Below, in pieces: positions 1 through 11,638 of a stretch of 64,000 nucleotides of DNA. Every line of letters starts with the position of its first letter. Positions within the stretch are counted from its first letter, which is position 1. The stretch covers positions 29,334,035-29,398,034 of the forward strand of contig JAQNBH010000015.1 in the NCBI GenBank assembly GCA_028752905.1, written 5' to 3'. A program made the position numbers and the translations under genes. A model generated the notes under the pieces. The model was not told where the DNA came from. It saw nothing but the letters and a program-made list of their open reading frames with translations, and did no database searches. The stretch comes from Cladorhizidae sp. MBARI D1340-BT2 (Eukaryota > Porifera > Demospongiae > Poecilosclerida > Cladorhizidae).

Positions 1-3000
1 CATACTGGGGGCCAATCTTTTTAACCAGGTCTGGCTCCTCCAAGTATGCCACAGCAAGCATGGTGTATGTCACTAGCACACTTGAGTACAATACATGGCC
101 AATAGTCTGCCCACAAAAACAAAACACAATATTACATGATAATACATCCATTGGCAGAGAACAGTGCTGTTATTTTTTTACAGATTAACATTCACAAGAT
201 TTTTTTTTTGAAATCAACCTTTTTTTCCATTTCTTTTTCCACCTGCCATTTCCAGTGTACTGATGAACATTTCTAAAGTAGCAGAAAATCTGTGGATGGC
301 AGGCCTATGGCCGACACTGTCAACTGGGTATTTCAAAACAATTCCACTGTCTAAGCTGCATGTTCTAGAAAGGTTTTGCAAAGGTACCTACTGGGAACTT
401 TCCTGAATCTTTACCCTTGAAAAGGAGGCTGACTCAGATAGATTTAAATATATACATATTTAAGGTAGGGGGTGTTGGGGGCAGGGCGTGAGGGGTAAGG
501 GGCGAATGTATGTTCTTTGAGCTCCAGTAACCCTTTTTCATTTGTAAGCGTGCTTCACATGTGACTTCCTGAGGAAACATCAACATGGCAAAAGGAATGT
601 AACTGCAACATATGCAATGGAGGCGCTACTGCACTGCATGAACATGATGATCTGGGGGAATGTCAGTTCGAGATCTTATATTTCCTTACTCTTCCTCCTC
701 CTTGCTGGGAGCACTTATGCTAGTATATAGCAGTTCTGATTCTATGCCAAGCACTCGAGTCATACTCATTTGAGCGAGCCTGGAAGAGAGAAGAATGCCT
801 TCCTCGAAGTATGAGGATAATTCAAAGCTCCACAATTTAAACTGGTCATGCAAAAGCATAAACCTAGCCCATAGCAACTGTCGTCCAGAGCTAGTTTTGT
901 AGCACATTCTCCTTCCAAGTTCTCTAGTATGGCCAAAACTAAAGCAGGTGGTTATCAAAATAGGTGTATATAGTATATGCTGTGTAGCACATTCTCCTTC
1001 CAAGTTCTCTAGTATGGCCAAAACTAAAGCAGGTGGTTATCAAAATAGGTGTATATAGTATATGCTGTGATGTACCAATGTCAGTGTGGGCAGTGTGAGC
1101 AGATGCCTACACTTGTGCAAAGAAATTAGCAAATCAAAGTTGATTTAAGAAGTTCATCATTCACCATTACAGTGCCACTCAACATCCAAGATTTGATGAT
1201 AGTGTGTTTAATATCTCCTGGCATGTTAAAACGGCTGCAGATATTTCTTTAGCACACTTTTTACATGCATCTTAATGTACCTCAATGATCAACTTGAAGT
1301 TGTAGTCTCTCGATGTTTCAACTAGATGCTCTAGCCTCTATCTAGTCGAAACATCGAGAGAATACAATTTCAAGTTGATTATTGAGAAGGTTATTGTAGT
1401 GTTATTATGTCAACTCCGAGAGTTCACTGAGAGATGGTAATGTTTTTTTAAATTCTCGTCTCCAATCTTCTGTTGGTTTCCCCCATTATGTAGTACTTCC
1501 CAAAGCTGCAAGGGAAACGGTACACACACTGCATGAGTCTAGCTGGTCGTTCATCCTTCACTCTGCTCAGTTGTGCCCTCAGAGTTTTTCCTGATCTGAT
1601 GTTGAACATTGAACTTCCTGCAGACCCTCTTTATGTTTGCACTCATCCCAGCTGCATAAGCAATCACTACCATAGGATCCTTCTTTTTACACACCTGATT
1701 GCCTGTTTTGGTGTACTTATCTTCCTTTCTACATTTAGATGTATCTACAGACGTTTGCACTCATCCCAGCTGCATAAGCAATCACTACCATAGGATCCTT
1801 CTTTTTACACACCTGATTGCCTGTTTTGGTGTACTTATCTTCCTTTCTACATTTAGATGTATCTACAGACGTTTGCACTCATCCCAGCTGCACAAGCAAT
1901 CACTACCATAGGATCCTTCTTTTTACACACCTGATTGCCTGTTTTGGTGTACTTATCTTCCTTTCTACATTTAGATGTATCTACAGACGAAAGGTTGATG
2001 AAGGCTTGTGGATAACCATTCTCGATAAAGACTCTATTCAAATGATGTTCTTCCTTCCACAGGTCGTTATTCTCCATCACTACTCTCCTGGCTCGATCAT
2101 ATAAGCTCTTCATCACTCCTCTTCTGACATGATATGATCTATAATCAAGGTACCAGTTTATGTGTAGGTTTTCTGTAGTAAACGGTTGTAGTTAGCCTTC
2201 TGTCTCCTTCCTGTGTAGGTGGCAATCCAGAAAGGGCAACAATCCATTCACTTCCATCTCCATGGTAAACTTTATGGCCTAATCTTGTTCAGATGGTCCA
2301 ACAACTCCTGCTCACTTCCCCTCTTCACTATGCAAAGGTATCATCCACATACCTTTTCCAAACCCTTGGATTCAGGGAGGAAGTTTTGAATGCAAATTCC
2401 TCAAAGAATTCCATATAAAGGTTGGCTACCACTACAGATACTGGAGAGCCCATTGCTGTACCCTCTTTCTGCTTGTAGTTTTCCTTGATACCTGAAGTAG
2501 GTGGATTTTAGGCACAACCCCAACAGTTCAGAAATCCTGTCAGCACCCAGTGCAGTCCTCTCACGCAAGCTCTCGTCTTTTGTCAACATTCCAAAAATGA
2601 CATCCACCACTTAATCAATGGGAACATTGGTAAAAATAGAGGAAACATCGAAACTGACCCAGACACTCATCCCATGCCAAACATTCACCTTGAATAAGCT
2701 TGAAAAAATGTCCAGAATCCTTGACATGTGCCAGCTAGAGGTATCAACCGTGCTCTGAACTGGGATAATGGTGCACGTAAACAAGACACAGTTGGCCTAA
2801 GTGGAATCTCAGGTTTATGTATCTAGGGACCCATAAATCAGTGGTGGTCTACTTCCAGAGGGCCTAGTTATATTGTATAAGGCAGTTATTGTATTTCTCC
2901 CTTCCTCTCCAAATTCTTTAGTACATAACTCACCCTGCTTTCCGGTGTCTTGGTAAGATCCCTCTTCAGTATTCCACATGTCTTGGTCTCCAGCATTCCT

Positions 3001-6000
3001 GTCAGCTTTGAATTGTAACTGTCTTTTGTTATCAAGACCATTTGTGTGCTAGTAGGATCACGATCTCTTCCATCCTCCTTAGCTCCCCCAGGGCCTTTCT
3101 CTGTTCTTTCGTCAGGCAGTTCTTTGGTTTCCTTAGTCTTCTCAAACTTCCACATATTCTTCCTTGAAGCTCATGTGCCTGTTTATCTTCCAGCTTCCTG
3201 ACCATCTATTCCACTGCAGCTGTGGTGTCCATCAAAGGTAGTCACTTTGGAATATGGACAAGCTAAGACTCAAAGCAAGTACTTCTTCCTGAGTTAGAGA
3301 AAGATTCTTCTCCGTCAAATTCACCAGCCATCTGTTCATACCTTAGGGTTAGATATTCACTTCTCCCAATCTCCCTCTCTCCAAAAGTGTCTCCAACTTC
3401 TTTTGATGGTTCTTCTTGGATTTGTTGTGGGTCTTCTCTGTTTTCCCCCCTACAGAGTGTCTGAACATCTGGATGCTCTGGTAATCACTTTCCAGTGCTG
3501 GTTCCAGTTTGGCCTCTAGGTCTTCATACTTCAGCTGTTAAGAAACTGCTTCTTCTCTAGGACTGGCAAATTCTCTCTGACACGAATGCTTTGCTGGCTC
3601 TCTCTGCTATCCTGTCCCCTTCCCTGGTCTTAATGGGAGGCTTCATCCTTAATTTGCTGTTAGAATTTTCTCATCATAGCATCTCGTGCTGAACAAATGG
3701 AGGAGGAGGAAGAGAACACAAGTCTGAGATCTTGCATTGACAGGTCACCAGGTCCTGGTTGTTTCTTCAGTAGTGATTTGTACATTGCAGTCGCATCTCT
3801 TTTGTCAATTCAATGTCCCCTTGTGACATGATGCGTGAAGCTCACCTAACAACTGGAAAAATCTACTTGAGCTTAAGAAGCATGCAAAATGGCTAAATAG
3901 AAACCCACCTGTTGTCTTGAATTAAATTACTTCACTATAGCATCAACAGTTACAGAAGCATAACTGATAATGGCTGTTGTTCTAATTGTTGTTGTGGGAT
4001 GAGCTATGTCTGACGTGTACCATGGTTGGGGTGATCCAGAGAGAAAAGAAGAGAAAAGTGTAAATGGGATGCCTCATCAAACCATACACACCAGAAGTCA
4101 CTAACTGCACTTCTTGATTCTTGTTACTGCAATTTGTAGAGAAAAAAACAGAATTACTCGAATATATGAGAGAAAATACAGGACATATTATTATACTTAC
4201 TTCATGATCCAATCTAAAACTGGTTGTACTCCAAGGAGACTGAGAGGATCCAGAGTGAGCAAAGAGATCACAACTCCAGTCCAGCACAGGCCACTTACAA
4301 CTAAACAATAACAATATTCAAATAATTTTGTGTAATGTCTAGATTACAACATAATAGTAGCATTCACCATTGCAGCTGCTATGTCAAAAATACATTAAAA
4401 GTTACCCTGCGATAACCTTCATATTCTCAGAATCTGGCATTACATTCCTCTATGAGGAGTCACTGAATATTGAGTCCAGGAACAACCTATATCCAGGCAG
4501 AACCAAACAGCATGTTTCTGTTGTTGGTTTTACTGTTGTGATGATTTTAGCAAAGGACATGACAATACCTTGGAGCAGGTACTTGCTAGAGTTACCAGCG
4601 ATGTGGCCTTCTCAAACCCTGAATTTATCTCAGTTGAAGAGTCCCAAGACATGCATTTATTCCTTGACAACCTCATAATGGATATCCATTTAAGACTGAT
4701 GGCTCACATATAGCAAGCAGCCTCACTTCAAAGTTTTTCTGCATATCAAAATTATTAATACTACACATTGAGTCACTTCCTAATCCTAATGTAGTTGAAG
4801 AACTTTGTCAAGAAGTCAACAAGAAGATCATCTGGAGTTACTGACAGACTCTTTAAAGCATTGCTGTCCAACTGTCCAACTAAATTCTTCCCAATATTTG
4901 AGGATATTTTCTATGCCTTCTTCCTGTGAAAAATCAGCTGACAATCCAAGAAACTACTCAGTGGTAGCAACACAGAGGGTAGATTTAACTCCCTCGGTAT
5001 TACATATACCGATATCTGTATAAATAATGTTCTAGATATTGCTGCTGAGCTTTCCCCACTTCCATCTGATATGTCCAGTTGGTCTCACCTGTCAATGTTG
5101 TTAAGGCTTTTGATAGCATCTGTCTCTTAATCACTTATGTGACCCTGGAGATTACTCGGCCACTACACTAAGAGTGTAGACAAGGATATTCTATCAATGA
5201 ACTCTCAGTTGACATAATAACATTATAACCACCTCAACAATCAACTTCAATTTGTATCCACTCGATGTTTTGACTAGATGCTTGATTCCTGACAACAAAG
5301 ACTAGAGCATCTAGTCGAAACATCGAGTGAATACAATTTGAAGTTGATTATTGAGAAGGTGATTATAAGGATATTCTAATATTCTGTCGAGGTGTCTCTC
5401 TTCAAAGCATAGGCTGCGAAAATCTCAATCAGTTACTCCTGAACACGCTCAGGTCCACTAAGCATCGTCTTCTTCACGTCCTTCAATTTCCTTTTTTGTT
5501 TTTGTTTCCCAGTTTGTTTAGTTGATGTCGTCAGATGACTCTCCTTGCCAAGTCCATCACAACTTTGTCTTTAGGCTCACCTGCAGTCTGAGTTTGTATC
5601 TGTGTGCAATGCTGGTGTCATATGAACCGCCATTATATTTTCAGTCGTGGGTGTCTACAAACATTTAACGGCCTAGCCCTAGCCTTATATCGAGCATGCT
5701 AGGGCTAGGGGGTGACATTTCATAAACAGGTAAGGATATCGTGGTGGAAAACATATCATCTGACACGGGCATTTCTTCTCTATGCTCCAACATTAGATTT
5801 ATTTTCTCTCCTTGTTAGTGAAGTATAACAGATTAGGACGTATAGTCCACACAACACTGTCTTGGCATTTCATTATCAAGATGGGGGAAAAAACAATATA
5901 CTCGCATACCAGGGAAATTAGTGCCTTTCTCCCCTTCCAGTCTTGTACCTTCCTCCTAGCCATGTGCCCTCTCCCTAGCCATGTCTCCTCCCCCTAGCCA

Positions 6001-8244
6001 TGTGCCCTCCCCATGTGCCCTCTTCCTAGCCATGTACCCTCTCCATGTGCCCTCTCCCTAGCCATGTACCCTCTCCATGTGCCCTCTCCCTAGCCATGTG
6101 TACCTCCCCATAGCCATGTACCCGCTCCATGTGCCCTCTCCCTAGCCATGTACCTCCCCATAGCCATGTACCCTCCTCCTAGCCACATGCCCTCCACCTA
6201 GCCATGTGCCTCATGTGCTCTCCCCCTAGCTAAGTGCCCTCCCCCAGCGATGTGCCCTCCACCTACCCACATCTCCTCCACCTAGGCATGTCCCCTCCTG
6301 ACAGCAATGTACCTTCCACCAAGCCAAGTATCCCAGTACTTACCATACACAGCCATTCTCAACTGCTCTTGCTGTATATCCCACAGAGTGTAGGTCATGG
6401 GAGCCCAGAATAGAAACTGACACACCATCAACACACTTGCAGCTTGCACATATGCAAGTCTTACAGCCTCCTCTGTTAGAAACATGTCCATTACTTTTCT
6501 TATTGGACCTCGGAATACAAAGCTGAACGGAATATTACGAATGTGAGATGACACCGAGGTAATAATAATGGTTGAGCATAGTTACAGGTACTTTTGAGGG
6601 GGTTAGGTCATGAGTACGTGGTTATGTGCCATAGGTTTCATCCCCCTCCCATGCTTGACCATGTCCTACTAACATTTTAGCGTCTATTGAAAACACTCAT
6701 CAATTCAACTGTCTAACACTTTCCAATTAGGAGCTATAACTGCAGAAAATTCGGGCATGGAAGTTTTGAGGTCCCCAACTTTGACTGCCTGTGAATTGGG
6801 CGCATGGTTTTATATATATATATATACCTATGCAACAGGTTTTAGTATCATAAAGGTAGCACCCACAGAGAGTTATCTTTTGAACTGTATATCAAATTCA
6901 TAGAGCGAAGTGTACAAAATCTATGGAGCTCAACCACAAGTTTCATAACACAAAAAAAATTGTATCAGCCCCCATTTTAATTAAGAAGGGAGTTTATTGA
7001 GCTTTGAACTTTGTATAGCTAAGCAGGACTAGAGACAATTTGGAAAAGTTGGGTGGGAAAATTGATTCAAACTCCTACTGAATGGATCTATCTACAAGCC
7101 ATCTCCCAATTTTTAGAGCCATCGGATGCATATGGTGGTTTTTCTCCATGCAATTTCACTATCTAATTTCACTATCTAAAGTCAAACATTGGAAGGGAAA
7201 CTGGGAGTTGTCCAACTTTGACAGCTTCTCCTTGCGACATGTTTTCTGCTTTCCCAATAATCATAACTTTACTACAGTGTACTGTACTTTCAAATGAGGC
7301 ACTTTTAGAGCAGCGTTACGAGGGCTAAGATTTTTCCATACTCCAAGCGTCACAAGGTTATGGCAATTTTAAGAGGTGGCCTATATGCAGTTTAGCTCAT
7401 CTGGTGGCCTAAAATCAATCAACACTCGGTGTAGCCAATTTCCTTTTGCTCATAACATACCTAACTGCTATATAGCCCTAGTCATCTTGACAGAGCATAC
7501 TCCACTGGGAAGATATATACACCAGTTATAGAGAGGCTAGAACACTTTTGATTGATATTGCTGGATGTATCCAATAAGAAAATGTGCCTATATAGAGAGA
7601 CATCATTTGAAAGCACACACAATATAAGCAACACTTGGACACCAAAATACACAAACAAGAGAACACAAGTATCGGTAGAAATGTCACAATTTTTATGATT
7701 TAGACACAAGAGTCCACTTCAATGTTTAAAACTTCCCCATTGTATAACCTGAATATATACATCCTTATCTGGTAGCCTTTGACACACTAGCTGATCCTGG
7801 TAATACCACTTACTTTAGCCATGTATATACCCAACGTTATAGCCCAAAACTTGGGGTGCCAGCTCGCACCAGATCCTTTCTCAGTTGTGTAATGATTTTA
7901 CAAGGGCAGGCTAGGCAGGTTTAATTAACAACTGTTAATAGTATCACCTGTGCTGTATTATAAACCCAGTTAGAAGGGCCAAGTTGTTCCACAAAGGTGA
8001 TGAAATAAGATGACCAGGAGAGCTGTAATGGGGACTCCCATCAATAGTGGGAAAAGGCAGAAATGGAAGATGGATGTTCATGACAAAGCAAGGGATCTGG
8101 AGGTGTGAGGACAGGGAAGGCCTGCTCACACTTACGCAAGTCAATTTGCAGCCTACAACTTACGTAGATAACACTGAAAATCCCTGTCACAGGAGTAACC
8201 ACCAGGCCGTCGATCACAAAGCATATATCTCTCACAAACCCCAT
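1..8244 (-). CDS. NRM: Nurim/MddA-type membrane protein, paralog A (3' end outside window)
   Basis: Six-exon gene read on the minus strand: exon 1 8164-8244 (ATG at 8244), exon 2 7948-8096, exon 3 6344-6522, exon 4 4201-4300, exon 5 4021-4126, exon 6 1-106 (cut by the window). All junctions are GT-AG and the phases join (0,2,1,2,0). Every exon has the same length as in paralog B except exon 1, which has one extra codon. Visible motifs: W-N-N-L-A-L-L..F-I-I-Q-H-S (exon 2 plus first base of exon 3), F-W-A-P-M-T-Y-T-L-W-D-I (exon 3), D-P-L-S-L-L-G (exon 4), R-H-P-I-Y-T (exon 5), and L-E-E-P-D-L followed by I-G-P-Q-Y (exon 6). This pattern is that of the nurim/NnrU/isoprenylcysteine methyltransferase superfamily. 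Nurim is a multi-pass inner nuclear membrane protein, while bacterial relatives are methyltransferases. Enzyme activity here is unproven. Introns hold a Penelope-like element and a Penelope-terminus insert absent from paralog B. No disruption is seen in the visible exons. Confidence 0.72.
899..1068. repeat. 85-bp tandem duplication in last intron of paralog A
   Basis: A unit beginning at about 899 with TGTAGCACATTCTCC repeats almost exactly from 984 to 1068. Paralog B has only one copy in the matching interval (about 44450-44520), so the duplication arose in A after the gene duplicated. Confidence 0.85.
1290..1440. ncRNA. Penelope terminal hairpin with hammerhead-like strands, degenerate
   Basis: A 14-bp perfect inverted repeat (TCTCTCGATGTTTC / GAAACATCGAGAGA) brackets a short loop at 1308-1361. 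It sits just past the GIY-YIG end of the Penelope-like element. Longer flanking arms (ATCAACTTGAAGTTG / CAACTTGAATTG-like) extend it, followed by TTATTGAGAAGG. The same block recurs at 5193-5366, 31460-31530 and 55871-55950. Penelope termini are known to carry hammerhead ribozymes, and the GAAAC strand closing a stem fits stem III. The CTGATGA core box is not preserved here, so a functional ribozyme is unlikely. Confidence 0.4.
1635..1988. repeat. 118-bp tandem triplication inside the Penelope-like ORF
   Basis: Three near-identical copies start at 1635, 1753 and 1871, each beginning GTTTGCACTCATCCCAGC. The 118-bp period is not a multiple of three, so each unit shifts the frame of the post-RT linker. 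The amplification therefore probably happened after the element died, or killed it. Confidence 0.9.
5193..5366. mobile_element. 174-bp palindromic Penelope-terminus insertion with 11-bp target duplication
   Basis: The insert is flanked by AAGGATATTCT at 5182-5192 and 5367-5377. Paralog B has a single AAGGATGTCT at the same place (about 47177) and no insert. The arms are inverted copies of the Penelope terminal block (CAATCAACTTCAATTTGTAT versus ATACAATTTGAAGTTGATTA). The centre reads CCTGACAACAAA, then the stem GACTAGA-GCA-TCTAGTC, then GAAACATCGAGTG, which pairs with CACTCGATGTTTT. This is the layout of a type-III hammerhead with a mutated CTGATGA box. Confidence 0.7.
5940..6310. repeat. Minisatellite (CCTAGCCATGTG-CCCTC) in intron 3 of paralog A
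   Basis: About 18-19 bp units of the form CCCTCYCCCTAGCCATGTG are repeated with variation immediately downstream of the exon 3 donor on the gene strand. The corresponding place in paralog B (54780-55440) carries the same minisatellite, longer. The array therefore existed before the gene duplication. Confidence 0.85.
6790..7330. repeat. Diverged copies of dispersed TTAA-family repeat in intron 2 of paralog A
   Basis: The stretch 6825-6935 (TTTTAGTATCATAAAGGTAGCACCC… through CTATGGAGCTC) matches the right arm of the 772-bp palindrome at 11480-11580. A further segment at 7050-7330 aligns to paralog B at about 55990-56280, so part of this repeat material is ancestral to both copies. No coding exon was found between exon 3 (6522) and exon 2 (7948). 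Confidence 0.5.
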
Positions 8245-8650
8245 CACAGTTCTGACATTGGTTGGTACGTAGGGTCACGGTTCCTACAATCCGTCTCGTG
8301 CTAAGTAAACCACGTTGCAGACGACCTTTGCGAAGCTCTTATTCGGTCTATTAGTCAATCATAATGAGCACTACAAACTGTGCGTCTTGAAATTTTGAAA
8401 AAAAGTTTTTTTGTTGCATTTTCTGAACATAGCTTTATGACATCACTTTACATTTTCATCTATAGGTCTTTTTTAGTAATCCTATCAAAAAAAAACTCTC
8501 GCGCAAGTTGTAGAATATAAAATTTTCTTTACATCCCAGCTGTCAGAAACACACCCAGAATACATCCCCTCATTACTAGAATTGTGTGTGTACAAACAAA
8601 ATGTTGAAAGCAACCAATTGACTTTTCAGTCCTTTATTTTTTCAACAACA
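8245..8650. other. Upstream region of paralog A, no gene seen
   Basis: This holds the likely promoter-side sequence of the nurim-like gene followed by AT-rich DNA. No ORF with recognisable similarity, RNA gene or clear repeat was found. Similarity to the region upstream of paralog B (57474 onward) fades within tens of bases. Confidence 0.4.
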
Positions 8651-10690
8651 GCAATACCCTACATCCTAACTACAACCTGAAAACCAACAATATATATATA
8701 TACATACACATAAATTAAATACGCATCAGACTTGTTATGTTGCTTTGCTAATATTGAATTAGCAAACATAAACACGTCATCATTTGCAGGGCTCCCATGC
8801 CCAGGTCCATTCATCGTCACCCTCCACACATGTCTTCCGACACCCTCCAGTAATCCCTGAAAAAAATAGAACACAAACAAAAGTCATCCTCCACTAATTC
8901 CTAAGCTTGACAAAAATACACATAAACAAAAGTATCTTCCAGTAACCTCTGTTTGAAATCTGTTTGACAATAGAAAGCAAAAGAAACATAAACAAAATAA
9001 AAATGTTACAGGTCCCCCATGCCAGGACCATGCTCCGCCCTCCATTGAACTCTGATGACTCTCGACGGCAAGCCTGACACTTGTTGCACTCATGTTGTCT
9101 TACCCGCTCTACTCCACACAACAGAATTAAACTCTCATTTTGGTTGTGTATAACCACCTAAACATTTGCACAAAAGATCCTCAGACATTAATTTATCAAA
9201 AAACCTCCTAACATACATATCCTTGTCCAGAGGAATCATAGGCCTATGGGTACTGGTGGTACCTCACCTTTAGCACAAGCTGGATTAAACTTACACCAAC
9301 TCAAAACTCCTGTAGGACAATACTCGTGTTGGGATGTTCCATAGTCGACTACTGAGTTATAAAAAATCGCTTTCACATCGCAAATCATCCCCTCTAGGTT
9401 GTCATTATTTCTAATTGCTCCACTATAGTAGGTTTGCATTTTAACTATAGACACACGACTAACCCCCCTAGCACCACCCAAAGACACTAGGACCGTAAGG
9501 CTCGACTTCCAACAACCGTTTATGTGCATTTGTATACCCATCACTAATTAATGTGTGTGTACCCAAGTTTCCGTCTCTCCACTGAATGCAAAAAAAGGTT
9601 TTGTGTTCCTACAACTTCCATAGAACCCGAAGAGCCTTAAAAATTGGCTTTACCTTGCGAGACCCTCAAACCATTCCGTGTAACTTGCTTCTGTTTCATC
9701 TTCAGGTCTTCGCGCACACGCTTGACAGAACTTAGACATAAGATAACAATCTAAAACGTCTCCAATGTCCCAAGACATCACCGCAACCAAGCCATAATTT
9801 GATTTATGGCCGTCTCTAAGCCATGTGCCGTCAACAGTAATACTAACATCAATGATGTCTTCATGCCAAACCCTATAAAAATCATGTAACCTATGAGCGG
9901 CATCCAACATAATACTCTGTTACTGCATTTGCGTCACTCCCTATTGACCTAGTATATATTTTTTTTAACAAGTGGAACTAAGAAGGGGCAACATATCCAT
10001 GACTGCAGTGATGTGTTCCAGACCAGAATGACTAATTCCAGCAATGCGAGCACCCAGTACTGACTGGATGTTCAAAGAATGCTTCTACAGATACAGGGTT
10101 TGAGATGTCTTGAGTGTTGTTACTACAATTTGAACAAAAAGTAAACCATGCCTGCCCTACAGGCTTCAGTTGCAAGGGAGCTCAGTTATCAACTTATTAC
10201 ACCTTTCAATGACTTCTCTACGCTTATCTAAGTTTATTATACGATTACCCTTACCTAGTTCTCCAACACCACACGAGTCCAAAGAGGTAGAGCCAGTAGA
10301 TCCAGTAACAACAGCCACAGAAGCAGCTGAACGATCCATGAGAGCCAACTTCTTCCTGGTCATAGTCACTGGTCATGGTTCTTCCTGGTCATAGTCACTG
10401 GTCATGGTCACCAATGGAACTGGCCTCTCTTCAGACATTTGCAATTGATTGCAAGGTAAGTGAAGGTTCACAGAAGGCGCTACCCCACCTACAGGATCCA
10501 AGAGACTCACTAACAAAGGAAGGAAACGGCTAGTAACTTTTTAGTACAGAGATAAACATTAAAACTTGCCTGGCGCGGCTACTGTGACAGGCTCAACAAC
10601 AGCCGCCTGTAGGGCTTTCTTCTTCTTGTCGTCACTCTTCTTTAATCCTTGGCCTTTCTGTTTAAAATGCTTCTCTGTTCTCTTCCCCAT
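8650..10690 (-). pseudogene. Mutator-like (MULE) transposase, copy 1, decayed
   Basis: Read on the minus strand. A basic N-terminus opens at 10690 (M-G-K-R-T-E-K-H-F-K, lysine-rich) and ends at a probable donor near 10575. Further N-terminal sequence is at 10166-10450. The core at 9650-9910 reads D-V-S-I-T-V-D-G-T-W, then Y-G-L-V-A-V-M-S-W-D-I-G, then Q-A-C-A-R-R. The later core at 9236-9470 reads Y-Y-S-G-A-I-R-N-N, then E-Y-C-P-T-G-V-L-S-W-C-K. The same blocks in the same order occur in copy 2 (12780-14786), which supports the call. The V-D-G-T-W aspartate is the likely first catalytic residue. Segments between these blocks are missing or out of frame. The tail region 8650-9160 has short Cys-rich ORFs that I could not assign. 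Confidence 0.65.
10350..10406. repeat. 29-bp tandem duplication in the MULE copy 1 N-terminal region
   Basis: TTCTTCCTGGTCATAGTCAC followed by TGGTCATGG is present twice in direct tandem. This looks like simple replication slippage. Confidence 0.75.
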
Positions 10691-10862
10691 AACTCAACAG
10701 TGTAAAAGTTTCAAGTGAACCTTGACCTAAAAAAACGTGCTCGTCTTAGCGGTTGCCCCCCCCACCTGGCCAATTCATTGCGCAAACGACTGGTAAGGGT
10801 CTCCTTGAAATTGGCAACATTTTGAGAAAAAATATGTGTTTTCAGCCCTCTTCCCCCCTTAA

Positions 10863-11634
10863 GGGGGGACATCTGCACTTTTTTTAATTTTTATTTTTTA
10901 CCTGTGGTTACAACTTTAGAGCTCAGTAGATTCTGCAAACTTCATGGTATGGACTTGATATATAGCTCAAAAGATAGGTCTCTCTGTGTGCTCTCTTTTG
11001 ATACTAAAATATGTTTCATAGGTATAACTATAGGCAAGTTACTAGACCCTAAAGCGGAGGGACCACAAAAACCTGAATCGCTCCAACCTCCATAGAAACC
11101 ACTCTGAGTTGCGAAGTGCAAAAAAATTAAAAATGGTACAAGTGGCTAGAGGAAGCTCTAGAGTACACAAGGAGTATATTGAGTAGGCGTGAAAAATTTA
11201 TTACCTGGTCAAGCACGCGGTTGGAAAATTGAAGGCGTTGACAAGGCGACGCTTTGTCAACGCCTTCAATTTTCCAACCGCGCGCTTGACCAGGTAATAA
11301 ATTTTTCACGCCTACTCAATATACTCATTGCGTACTCTAGAGCTTCCTCTAGCCACTTGTACCATTTTTAATTTTTTTGCACTTCGCAACTCAGAGTGGT
11401 TTCTATGGAGGTTGGAGCGATTCAGGTTTTTGTGGTCCCTCCGCTTTAGGGTCTAGTAACTTGCCTATAGTTATACCTATGAAACATATTTTAGTATCAA
11501 AAGAGAGCACACAGAGAGACCTATCTTTTGAGCTATATATCAAGTCCATACCATGAAGTTTGCAGAATCTACTGAGCTCTAAAGTTGTAACCACAGGTTA
11601 AAAAAAAAAAAAAAAAAAGTGCAGATGTCCCCCC
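10863..11634. mobile_element. 772-bp near-perfect palindromic element flanked by TTAA
   Basis: The left arm (10863-11244) starts GGGGGGACATCTGCAC. The right arm (11254-11634) is its reverse complement and ends GTGCAGATGTCCCCCC. The arms are separated by about 9 bases with a tight GCG-A-CGC tip. TTAA flanks both ends (10859-10862 and 11635-11638), as expected for a piggyBac-type target duplication. Only scattered arm mismatches are seen, plus a length difference in the A/T-rich stretch near the tips. Mirror ORFs on the two strands (63 aa and 60 aa) come from symmetry and are not genes. Diverged copies of one arm occur at 63060-63350 and 6825-6935. It has no transposase, so it is a foldback/MITE-like non-autonomous element. 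Confidence 0.85.
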
Positions 11635-11638
11635 TTAA

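Larger units (their letters stand above)
1281..3690 (-). mobile_element. Penelope-like retroelement with C-terminal GIY-YIG endonuclease, decayed
   Basis: Read on the minus strand. A linker/N-terminal part is at 2886-3155 (…S-K-L-T-G-M-L-E…L-E-R-K-G-E-I). The reverse transcriptase part is at about 2230-2640, with K-S-T-Y-F-R-Y-Q-G, then a frame giving G-T-A-M-G-S-P-V-S, then K-R-Y-V-D-D-T-F, which contains the Y-V-D-D catalytic box. The post-RT linker is at 1560-2116 (…A-G-M-S-A-N-I-K-R-V-C-R-K-F-N-V). A GIY-YIG-like end is at about 1455-1530 (V-Y-R-F-P-C-S-F-G-K-Y-Y-I, G-E-T-N-R-R-L-E-T-R). Several stops and frameshifts make it inactive. The domain order RT then GIY-YIG is diagnostic of Penelope-like elements. 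It lies in the last intron of paralog A and is absent from the same intron of paralog B, where sequence matching about 3690 onward resumes near 44800. The upstream boundary is approximate. Confidence 0.8.

Noticed and set aside
10904..11594. Identical ORFs on opposite strands (63 aa and 60 aa pairs)
   Set aside because: They are forced by the palindrome symmetry, with no family features.
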